Positions 1 through 5,955 of a DNA stretch of 8,914 nucleotides are shown piece by piece. The stretch is from the NCBI GenBank assembly GCA_964463505.1, contig CAYXDC010000097.1, positions 1 through 8,914 on the forward strand. Reading direction: 5' to 3'. Within the stretch, counting starts at the first letter, position 1; each line of letters opens with the position of its first letter. The DNA comes from JAJZSS01 sp964463505 (GTDB taxonomy: Bacteria; Chloroflexota; Anaerolineae; Anaerolineales; UBA4823). The translations under genes and the position numbers were made by a program. The notes under the pieces were generated by a model. The model had not been told where the DNA came from and searched no databases. It worked only from the letters and a program-made list of their open reading frames with translations.

Positions 1-3000
1 CCCGAAGATGGACAAAACGCAGAAAACCTGTTTGCGAAAGCCGATCAACGCCATTATTTTGCTAAACGGCGCGGGCGCAATTGCCTGGTAAGTGATGATC
101 CCATCAAGCATCCCTTACTCCTGGATACGGAGGCGCGTCTGGTCGAGCGCGATGAACCCCTGCATGTCCTCAGTCGTTTTTTAACACACCTGGCGGACTC
201 ACGCAGGGGAATTTTTTCAATTTATGGGGTTGAAGGTTCGGGTCGCCACCGTTTTCTGGGAGAAGTTGGCAAGATAGCCCGTTTGCAAGGCTATGAAGTA
301 ATACCATTACACGGTTCAACTGCCTTAAAAAACCGCGCCTTTGGCGACCTGGGAGAAGTTTATAAGAATTGGGATACATTACCTTCACCATCTGAAGGAA
401 CGGAGATCTTTCTGGATGCCCTGGTCTCCCTGGTTGAGGAAAAAGGTCGCTCCGGTCTCTTATTCACCATTGATCATCTACATGAAGTTGATTGGCTCAC
501 CTTCGAGCTGATACGATCACTCTTATCAAATCCAGCATTGCCAATCCGGATTGGTCTGGCGTTTTCTGCGCCGATAGACCAGAGCCACCGGCTGCACTTA
601 CCGGTGGTAAGTGTAATGGAAGCTGTGGAAATGCTGCCCTTGAGCAAGCATGGCGTACAGATTGCCCTGCGCCACATGCTGCAATGGGAAGCGCCGGAAG
701 AGCTCATCGAATGGCTGTATTTACAGACTGGCGGTTTGCCAGGTTATGTCCAGCATGGCGTGGAAGAACTCGTCCAACAGGGTATTTTAGAACGCTACGA
801 CAGCGGTTGGGTGATTTCCCGCAACTACCAGATGCTCTCCCTGCGTGAGCGGCTGAATATGCAGGCTACGAATCCGCCCCACAATCTTCCTGGCATGCCG
901 ACTACTTTTATCGGTCGGGAACAGGAAATCCAGCATGCCAGGCAGTTACTGCTCAGCAATCGTTTGCTTACCATCACCGGTCCAGGCGGGATCGGGAAAA
1001 CTCGCCTGTCGGTTCAGCTAGCCACGGAGATCATGCCTCAGTTTCCACAGGGCGTGTATTGGGTACCACTTGCGGGGGTCAGCGTCGATATCATCACCGC
1101 CATCACCACCTCGTTGCGCTTCTCCTTTTATTCAGCCGAAGATACCGAGTCCCAGCTGTGCCAATACCTGCGCGAAAAACAAATCTTGCTTGTTTTGGAT
1201 AATTTTGAACACCTGACCAGTAATGCAGGCCTGTTAGCGCGCATCATGGAGGCCGCCCCGCAAGTAAAGCTGCTGGTCACCTCCCGGCAACGCCTGGCAC
1301 TGCATGGCGAAAGCCTGCTCGAGCTGAGTGGTTTTGATTATCCAACCCAGTCGGCCCTCTCTCGCATTGAAGGGTATCCAGCCGTTCAATTATTTGTCCA
1401 CAGCGCCCGGCGTGTGCAAGCGGAGTTTTGCCTGATCGACGCCAACAAACCAGACGTCGTCAGCATCTGCCAGCTTGTCCAGGGCTCGCCATTGGGGATC
1501 GAGCTGGCAGCCTCCTGGGTGCGCCTTTTGAGCTGCGCTGAAATCGTTCAGGAGATTACCCGCAATCAAGATTTCCTGGCCACAGATATCCAGGACATGC
1601 CAGACCGCCACCGCTCCTTACGTGCGGTTTTTAATCATTCCTGGAATTTACTCACTCCCGAGGAACAAATAGCCCTCGGCAGCCTGTCTGTTTTTCAAGG
1701 CGGATTTGGCAGAGCAGCAGCAGCCAAAGTAGCCGACGCATCAATTACGACCCTGATCTCCCTGCTGGACAAATCCCTGTTATATAAAACCGGCGAAGGC
1801 AGGTATTCCCTCCACGAAGTACTGGCGGGCTTTGCACGCGAGAAATTGGCGGAAACCCCGCAACGCAGCGCTGCGACCCAGCTGGCGCATTGTAAGTATT
1901 TCACTGGCTTCCTCGCTTCTCTGGAGGAGCAATTGCTGGACACGCGCCAGGTTCAGGCGCTGGACAGTATTGAGCATGAAGTGGGTAACCTACGCACTGC
2001 CTGGGAATATGCCATCAAACATCAGCTCAACGAGGAAATCGCCCACTCCCTGCACAGCCTATATTATTTTTATAATTTGCGCGGCAGAGCACGTGAAGGC
2101 AGCACCCTGTTCAAAAAAGCCGAAGAGGCTTTCACAAATAAAGAAGATGAAACGCATCAACGTCTGGCGGCGCGTTTGAAAGTGCGGCGGGGGGTTTTTG
2201 AAACCCGCCTGTCTGAATATGGGTATGCAGTAGATTTATTCACCCACAGCCTGGAAGTCTTTCGCAAGCACGCAGATCAACATGAGCTTGCTTTCACGCT
2301 GCTCTCATATGGCAGTACGTTAGCCCAGGTTGGATCTTTTGACCTGTGTCGCAAAGTACTGAACCAGAGCCTAGCGCTGCATATCGAAATCGATCACGCA
2401 CGCGGGATTGCTTCAACCTTGAACGAGCTGGGAGCCAATGAATACCAACAAGGCAACTACAAGCTCGCCGAACAATTCCACCTGGAAAGCTTAAGGATTT
2501 TCCGTGAAATTGTCGATCCCTGGGGTTTGGCCCAAACTTTGAGCGATCTTGGGAATGTGGATGCTGAGCTGGGTAATTATCTGAAGGCACGCCAGTATTA
2601 TCTGGAAAGCCTGGATCTCAGTGAAAAAATTGGCGCCCGAGCGGGTGTGGCCACAACCTTGAATAATATCGGCGATATCGCCCGCACCAATGGTGAATAT
2701 CTGGATGCCCAACAATATCTCACCCGCAGCGTAGAGGTTTATTCGGAGCTTGGTGATCGCTATGGTATGTCGGTGGCATTATTAAACCTGGGTGATACAG
2801 CCTTGAGACTGGGGCAAACTGCACAGGCGGAGCAATTCGTCCAGCACAGCCTGCGCCTGTGCCATGAAACCGATGACGCCCTGGGTACAGCGTATGCCCA
2901 GACCAGCCTGGCAAACCTGGCCATCGCTGCCCGGGAATGGCAAAAAGCAGCCGATCTCCTGGAGCAATCGCTGCAGGTGGGGGCAGCCAACCGTGCCACT

Positions 3001-3294
3001 CCTCTCCTGCTACAATCGCTCCTGGCAGTTGCCCACCTCTTTACGTATACGGGTAAGCTTGAGTGGTCTCTAGAACTGGTACAATTCATAGTCAATCATC
3101 CAGCCACTTTCAAAGCCGACCGGGATGAATCCCAGAAATTAATCACCCTGCTCATGACTCTGGTCACAGAATCACCAGACGGGGATACTCATCCAAGCAG
3201 GCTGGTCCATGAGGACAGCTCCGAGCAGACTCTGGTTGAATTCATTTGTTCTCAGGGATTACTAAAAAAACTTGCTTTTGAGGAGACAGGCTAG
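1..3294 (+). CDS. GGDEF-tail / AAA / NB-ARC STAND ATPase / TPR signalling protein (5' partial)
   Basis: The frame is open from base 1, so the gene starts upstream; 1097 residues are visible, ending at TAG 3292-3294. Visible residues 10-27 (LFAKADQRHYFAKRRGRN) match the conserved end of GGDEF domains (ADxALYxAKxxGRN). Residues 40-250 resemble an AAA_16 module: LVERDEP near 48, a degenerate Walker A GVEGSGRH at 76-83 and a Walker B-like LLFTID at 153-158. Residues 302-600 form an NB-ARC/STAND ATPase: FIGRE at 303, Walker A GPGGIGKT at 327-334, Walker B ILLVLDNF at 395-402, LLVTSR near 424-429, GSPLGIEL at 495-502, then a winged-helix region around 537-600. From about 720 to 1000 there are TPRs, six of them in an exact 40-residue register from residue 761. 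Such proteins are usually ligand- or partner-triggered signalling switches in the cytoplasm. The trigger and output are unknown, and because the GGDEF catalytic motif lies off the window, cyclase activity cannot be judged. prs follows after four bases, which suggests cotranscription. Confidence 0.93.
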   Translation, partial: PEDGQNAENLFAKADQRHYFAKRRGRNCLVSDDPIKHPLLLDTEARLVERDEPLHVLSRFLTHLADSRRGIFSIYGVEGSGRHRFLGEVGKIARLQGYEVIPLHGSTALKNRAFGDLGEVYKNWDTLPSPSEGTEIFLDALVSLVEEKGRSGLLFTIDHLHEVDWLTFELIRSLLSNPALPIRIGLAFSAPIDQSHRLHLPVVSVMEAVEMLPLSKHGVQIALRHMLQWEAPEELIEWLYLQTGGLPGYVQHGVEELVQQGILERYDSGWVISRNYQMLSLRERLNMQATNPPHNLPGMPTTFIGREQEIQHARQLLLSNRLLTITGPGGIGKTRLSVQLATEIMPQFPQGVYWVPLAGVSVDIITAITTSLRFSFYSAEDTESQLCQYLREKQILLVLDNFEHLTSNAGLLARIMEAAPQVKLLVTSRQRLALHGESLLELSGFDYPTQSALSRIEGYPAVQLFVHSARRVQAEFCLIDANKPDVVSICQLVQGSPLGIELAASWVRLLSCAEIVQEITRNQDFLATDIQDMPDRHRSLRAVFNHSWNLLTPEEQIALGSLSVFQGGFGRAAAAKVADASITTLISLLDKSLLYKTGEGRYSLHEVLAGFAREKLAETPQRSAATQLAHCKYFTGFLASLEEQLLDTRQVQALDSIEHEVGNLRTAWEYAIKHQLNEEIAHSLHSLYYFYNLRGRAREGSTLFKKAEEAFTNKEDETHQRLAARLKVRRGVFETRLSEYGYAVDLFTHSLEVFRKHADQHELAFTLLSYGSTLAQVGSFDLCRKVLNQSLALHIEIDHARGIASTLNELGANEYQQGNYKLAEQFHLESLRIFREIVDPWGLAQTLSDLGNVDAELGNYLKARQYYLESLDLSEKIGARAGVATTLNNIGDIARTNGEYLDAQQYLTRSVEVYSELGDRYGMSVALLNLGDTALRLGQTAQAEQFVQHSLRLCHETDDALGTAYAQTSLANLAIAAREWQKAADLLEQSLQVGAANRATPLLLQSLLAVAHLFTYTGKLEWSLELVQFIVNHPATFKADRDESQKLITLLMTLVTESPDGDTHPSRLVHEDSSEQTLVEFICSQGLLKKLAFEETG
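2281..2997 (+). repeat. Tandem TPR-coding repeats, 120-nt period
   Basis: Within the STAND gene, six consecutive units of 40 codons (the last is 39) begin at 2281, 2401, 2521, 2641, 2761 and 2881. Each has the TPR pattern with LG or similar near position 10, G-x-Y/A near 18-20 and A near 23, for example STLNELGANEYQQGNYKLAE. A less regular unit precedes them (about 2158-2280). The units have diverged at the DNA level, so this is protein repeat structure rather than a recent DNA duplication. The array probably forms the sensor or partner-binding superhelix. Confidence 0.85.
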
Positions 3295-3298
3295 ATCT

Positions 3299-4404
3299 AT
3301 GTCCATCCACCCCTTGCGCATATTCTCCGGATCAGCGCACCCTGAATTAGCTACTGAAATTGCACAAATCTTGGGGACTAGCCTGGGAAAATCCAATACA
3401 CTTCGCTTTCCGGACAGTGAGTATTATGTAACCATCGATGAAGTAGTACGTGACCAGGATATCTTCCTCATCCAGCCCTGTTACAACCCGGTCAATGAAA
3501 ACCTGATGGAACTTCTGCTCTACCTGGATGCGTTCCGCAGGGCTAGCGTCCATGAAGTCACTGCCGTCATTCCATACTTCCCTTACGCCCGCCAGGATCG
3601 CATGTCACGTGGGCGTGAGTCGATCAGCTCGCGTTTGGTAGCCAACCTGCTGGAAACCACGGGCGCCGACCGGGTAATCTATGTGGATATCCACAACCGG
3701 GCCATCCAGGGCTTTTTCAACATCCCGGTCGATCCACTCAGCGCCCTGCCCTTGCTGGCCGATTATTTCCGCAAACCCGAATTTGAGCACGCCGCCATCG
3801 TCAGCCCGGATGTAGGGCGAGCCGGGATGGCAGGGCGTTATGCAGAGTTCCTAAACCTGCCCCTGGTGGTGATGCACAAACGGCGCACCAATGTGAGCCA
3901 GGTCACCACCACACATGTAGTCGGTGATATCCAGGGCCGGCGACCAATCATCATCGATGACCTGATGGCGGGTGGCAGCGTGCTCAAGCAAGTCGATGCG
4001 CTGTACGAGCGTGGCGCTGAAGGCGAGGCTTTCTTTGCTATTACACACCCCTTACTCCTGCCGACCGCCATGCAAATCCTTGATCAGGATGAGCGTATCG
4101 GCGGACTTGTCTGCACCAATACCATCCCCATCCCACCCGAGAAACTTCATCCCAAGATCAAGGTAATTTCCATCGCCGGTCTGCTCGCNNNNNNNNNNNN
4201 NNNNNNNNNNNNNNNNNNNNNNNNNNNNNNNNNNNNNNNNNNNNNNNNNNNNNNNNNNNNNNNNNNNNNNNNNNNNNNNNNNNNNNNNCACCCGAGAAAC
4301 TTCATCCCAAGATCAAGGTAATTTCCATCGCCGGTCTGCTCGCTGATATCATCCACCGGATTCATAAAGGTGTCAGCATCACGGAAAAACTCGTATTTTC
4401 ATAA
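3299..4404 (+). CDS. prs: Ribose-phosphate pyrophosphokinase (PRPP synthetase), interrupted by an assembly gap
   Basis: Makes PRPP from ribose 5-phosphate and ATP for nucleotide, His and Trp synthesis; cytoplasmic. The chosen start is ATG 3299, giving MSIHPLRIFSGSAHPEL, with AGGAG at 3281-3285 inside the end of the upstream gene. Family motifs are present: FPDSE (ATP-binding loop), YARQDR, VDIHNRAIQGFF with the conserved His, VSPDVG and the catalytic-loop KRR. The PRPP loop reads DDLMAGGSV (residues 220-228) instead of the usual DDxIDTGGT; it is one residue shorter and lacks the second Asp. The coding sequence is cut by 100 Ns (4189-4288) with the same 55 bases on both sides. As written, the frame shifts and stops at 4321. 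Removing the Ns plus one copy (155 bases) joins the frame to GLLADIIHRIHKGVSITEKL and TAA 4402-4404, giving 316 residues, normal for the family. The break is therefore an assembly artefact, not a pseudogene. Confidence 0.93.
4134..4188 (+). repeat. Left copy of 55-bp duplicated gap flank
   Basis: This 55-base stretch, the last sequence before the N run, is identical to 4289-4343. It encodes part of the Prs C-terminus (HPKIKVISIAGLLA region). Its abrupt end at the Ns and its exact identity to the other flank show two contig ends that overlap. Confidence 0.97.
4189..4288. other. Assembly gap (100 Ns), probably of negative true length
   Basis: Exactly 100 Ns, the usual placeholder for an unknown gap. 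Because both flanks carry the same 55 bases and collapsing them restores the prs reading frame, the true distance is probably -55: the contigs overlap and no sequence is missing. Confidence 0.97.
4289..4343 (+). repeat. Right copy of 55-bp duplicated gap flank
   Basis: Identical to 4134-4188. The sequence continues after it into the natural C-terminus of Prs, so this copy and the left copy are one genomic locus. Confidence 0.97.
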
Positions 4405-4631
4405 AATCATCAGTTTACAGGCTTCCCACGTCTGATGGCAGGCATATTCAGGTCGTACAAAGCCATTCAGGCAGACAAACGACAAAATAATACATGCTTG
4501 GCGGTATTTTTTGAGACCAGATTGCATTCTTGACGTAGATCTATACAGACAGGAGTTGTGCAGCTCTGGGGTAACCATCCCACCAGGCGCATAAGTCCTG
4601 AGCGATAAACAAATCTATACAGGAGGCAAGA
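4405..4631. other. Intergenic region between prs and the small membrane protein gene
   Basis: 227 bases without a supportable gene. It contains a weak AT-rich hairpin with a T-run (about 4484-4513: arms AATAC/GTATT, then TTTTTT) that could end prs transcription. A 10-base direct repeat ATCTATACAG occurs at 4539-4548 and 4613-4622; the second copy runs into the ribosome binding site of the next gene. A TTGACG at 4530-4535 has no matching -10 at normal spacing, so no promoter is called. Confidence 0.5.
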
Positions 4632-4856
4632 ATGGACGAAAAACCTGGGTGCCTGACGGGATTATTAAAAATCTTCGCATTGACCTGGTTGTTTGACTGG
4701 TTGCAAGACAATTTTGGTTTTGGGAAAGGATGTTCGTGCACTGGTTTTGGTTGCGGGATTATCCTTTTATTAATTTTTCTGGCTCTGATCTGTTCCACTC
4801 TGCTTGGCACAGACTGGTTCCGTCTGGTTTCCAACCTGAGCTCTGTGTTTCTCTAA
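4632..4856 (+). CDS. Small Cys-rich single-pass membrane protein, function unknown
   Basis: 74 residues, start ATG with a strong AGGAGG at 4621-4626 (five-base spacing), stop TAA 4854-4856. The N-terminal part (residues 1-30) is amphipathic, with WLFDWLQDNFGFG at 19-31. A compact Cys motif CSCTGFGC follows (Cys34, Cys36, Cys41), and then a hydrophobic span at about 42-58 (GIILLLIFLALICSTLL), with further Cys at 7 and 54. There is no cleavable signal peptide. The strong ribosome binding site and the motif directly against the membrane segment argue for a real gene. The Cys cluster could bind metal, form disulfides or be modified; nothing in the sequence decides. It lies alone between prs and degV, with 227 bases upstream and 121 downstream, so it is probably its own unit. 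No family name is recognised. Confidence 0.75.
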   Translation: MDEKPGCLTGLLKIFALTWLFDWLQDNFGFGKGCSCTGFGCGIILLLIFLALICSTLLGTDWFRLVSNLSSVFL

Positions 4857-4903
4857 GAATTCTCTGACCTCCAGCTACATATGCAGGCAATTTAACCTGC
4901 CTG

Positions 4904-4912
4904 TGGTATGAT
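4904..4912 (+). promoter_or_regulatory. Putative extended -10 promoter element for degV
   Basis: TGGTATGAT matches the extended -10 pattern TGnTATAAT with one mismatch in the hexamer (TATGAT 4907-4912). No good -35 lies 16-18 bases upstream, as is tolerated for extended -10 promoters. The predicted start near 4919 falls at the left edge of the inverted repeat 4917-4944. Confidence 0.45.
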
Positions 4913-4916
4913 GATC

Positions 4917-4944
4917 ATTAACCGATTTATAAAAATCGGTTAAT
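4917..4944. promoter_or_regulatory. Perfect 12-bp inverted repeat upstream of degV (operator or terminator)
   Basis: Arms ATTAACCGATTT (4917-4928) and AAATCGGTTAAT (4933-4944) are perfect reverse complements around a four-base centre ATAA. If the extended -10 at 4904-4912 is used, the repeat sits on the transcription start, a typical repressor position. Alternatively, with the T-run at 4952-4960, it could act as a weak terminator for the small membrane protein gene. The stem is AT-rich and the T-run is displaced by about seven bases, which favours the operator reading only slightly. Confidence 0.6.
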
Positions 4945-4964
4945 TTGTTATCTTTTTTTTCGTT

Positions 4965-4970
4965 AAGGAG
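4965..4970 (+). promoter_or_regulatory. Ribosome binding site fixing the degV start
   Basis: AAGGAG, seven bases before ATG 4978. It selects this ATG over the in-frame TTG at 4945, which lies upstream of the site and would add eleven residues (MLSFFSLRRAI) before the conserved DegV N-terminus. Confidence 0.85.
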
Positions 4971-4977
4971 AGCTATC

Positions 4978-5820
4978 ATGGTCCACATAATCACAGACAC
5001 AACCTCGTGCCTGGATCCAGGGATCGCGGAAAAATACCAAATTCCGGTGATCCCCCAGGTGATCAACTTCGGAGAAGAAACCTACTTCGAAGGCCAGCAA
5101 ATCAGCATCGAAACCTTCATGCAGCGCCTGAAAACCGGTAAAATCATGCCGAAAACGGCCGCGCCACCTCCGGAATTGTTTGTGCGTGAGTTTGAGCGCC
5201 TGGTGCCCACCGGCGAGCCCATCCTGTGCATTCATCCATCCGCCGAGGTCAGTGGAACCGTACGCTCAGCCGAAGTGGCTAAGATGGATTTCCCGGACGC
5301 CGATATTCGCGTGATAGATACGCGCACCGTCGGTAGTCCCCTGGGAACAATGGTAGAGCTGGCTGCAGGGTGGGCCGCTGCGGGAGATAGCGCTGACAGC
5401 ATCGTAAATCATTTGCACAGCCTGATCCCGCGCTGCCGGGTGTATTTTCTGGTAGCCACATTGGACTTCCTGGCACGCGGTGGGCGCATTGGTGGCGCGT
5501 CTGCCTTGATCGGCAGCCTGTTACAAATTAAACCGATTTTATACCTCAAAGACGGGCGGGTTGAAGTCTTTGAACGCGAGCGCACACATAAAAAAGCTCT
5601 TCAGCGGTTGATCGAAATCACTACTCAGCAGATTGATCACGACGGTCATGGCTATCTGACCATCATGCATGCCGGTGTTCCCGAGCAGGGCGCCGAATTA
5701 GCCGAAGACCTGTCCAAATTGATCCATCAAAACACGGTAAAAACCTACAATGTCCCACCCGCCATTGTCACTCACGGTGGACCAGGCATCCTGGCAGTAG
5801 CATTCTTTGATCCTTTATAA
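4978..5820 (+). CDS. DegV family fatty-acid-binding protein (FakB-type)
   Basis: 280 residues, the usual family length, ATG 4978 to TAA 5818-5820. DegV/FakB proteins bind a fatty acid in a buried pocket and, where studied in Firmicutes, present it to the kinase FakA for conversion to acyl-phosphate. Visible signatures: N-terminal IITDTTSCLD (4-13); MPKTAAPPP at 57-65, where most members have a TTSQPS-like string, so Thr60 is kept but the following Ser is Ala; the SGTVRSA turn (92-98); the LDFLARGGRIGG motif with Arg170; and THGGPG with His266 near the C-terminus. Arg170 and His266 fall at the positions known to hold the fatty-acid carboxylate in FakB proteins. The protein is cytoplasmic, with no signal peptide. 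It is a single-gene unit, bounded by the inverted repeat at 4917-4944 and the terminator at 5857-5884. No FakA/DhaL-type partner gene is in the window. The ligand is inferred from the family. Confidence 0.94.
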   Translation: MVHIITDTTSCLDPGIAEKYQIPVIPQVINFGEETYFEGQQISIETFMQRLKTGKIMPKTAAPPPELFVREFERLVPTGEPILCIHPSAEVSGTVRSAEVAKMDFPDADIRVIDTRTVGSPLGTMVELAAGWAAAGDSADSIVNHLHSLIPRCRVYFLVATLDFLARGGRIGGASALIGSLLQIKPILYLKDGRVEVFERERTHKKALQRLIEITTQQIDHDGHGYLTIMHAGVPEQGAELAEDLSKLIHQNTVKTYNVPPAIVTHGGPGILAVAFFDPL

Positions 5821-5856
5821 ACTGTCTGAGCTCTAATATTTTTTATTTTCACCTGA

Positions 5857-5884
5857 AACCGCCCGAGAACTCGGGCGGTTTTTT
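5857..5884 (+). terminator. Rho-independent terminator after degV
   Basis: A GC-rich perfect stem, AACCGCCCGA (5857-5866) and TCGGGCGGTT (5871-5880) around GAAC, runs directly into a T-tract (TTTTTT, 5879-5884). It lies 36 bases after the degV stop and separates degV from the fadR-like operon. Confidence 0.93.
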
Positions 5885-5906
5885 AATCAAATCCTGACTG
5901 GCCTGA

Positions 5907-5915
5907 TGCTATAAT
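5907..5915 (+). promoter_or_regulatory. Extended -10 promoter of the fadR-AGPS-glpD operon
   Basis: TGCTATAAT is a perfect extended -10 element (TGn plus consensus TATAAT at 5910-5915). The hexamer 17 bases upstream, TCAAAT (5887-5892), is a poor -35, consistent with an extended -10 promoter. The predicted transcription start is about 5921-5923, inside the FadR-type box, giving a leader of about 33 bases. Confidence 0.8.
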
Positions 5916-5920
5916 TTAAT

Positions 5921-5937
5921 TGACTGGTATGACCACT
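5921..5937. promoter_or_regulatory. FadR-type operator (autoregulatory box)
   Basis: TGACTGGTATGACCACT contains the perfect dyad TGGT-ATG-ACCA (5925-5935), the half-site arrangement used by FadR-subfamily GntR regulators. The core CTGGTATGACCA differs by one base from the core of the E. coli fadB FadR site as I recall it (CTGGTACGACCA). A second, overlapping inverted pair, ACTGGT (5923-5928) and ACCAGT (5939-5944), extends the symmetry. Its position on the predicted +1 would block transcription, so the regulator encoded 20 bases downstream probably represses its own operon. Confidence 0.78.
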
Positions 5938-5955
5938 TACCAGTAAAAGAGCCGC

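Noticed and set aside
283..285. ATG 283 as the true start of the large ATPase gene
   Set aside because: The same frame is open to base 1 and encodes recognisable GGDEF-end and AAA_16 sequence, including the Walker A-like loop at 226-249; starting at 283 would remove these. The gene is truncated by the window edge.
492..848. Overlapping 118-codon + strand frame inside the ATPase gene
   Set aside because: No recognisable domain and low-complexity, shadow-like composition; the overlapping frame encodes the conserved AAA region.
3272..3274. In-frame TTG 3272 as the prs start
   Set aside because: It would overlap the upstream gene and add nine residues (MLLRRQARS) unlike any Prs N-terminus; ATG 3299 matches the family length and has a ribosome binding site.
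4289..4324. Frameshifted or pseudogene prs with a C-terminus HPRNFIPRSR
   Set aside because: This reading exists only because the 100 Ns plus the 55-base duplicate (155 bases) shift the frame; collapsing them restores the normal C-terminus to the stop at 4402-4404.
4484..4513. Intrinsic terminator after prs
   Set aside because: The stem is short and AT-rich (AATAC/GTATT with a mismatch above it) around a ten-base loop; the T-run is suggestive but not enough to call it.
4530..4558. Sigma-70 promoter using TTGACG as -35
   Set aside because: No acceptable -10 lies 16-18 bases downstream; TATACA at 4543 is only seven bases away.
4556..4608. Short leader peptide starting at TTG 4556 or GTG 4558
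   Set aside because: AGGAG at 4551-4555 is too close to either start and the 13- to 16-residue products show no regulatory codon pattern.
4881..4905. Hairpin CAGGCA/TGCCTG (4884-4889, 4898-4903) as a terminator or operator
   Set aside because: Only six pairs, with no T-run directly after it, and it sits upstream of the better-supported -10 element; it may be chance.
4945..4947. TTG 4945 as the degV start
   Set aside because: It precedes the ribosome binding site at 4965-4970, adds a non-conserved extension and would lie at the edge of the inverted repeat.
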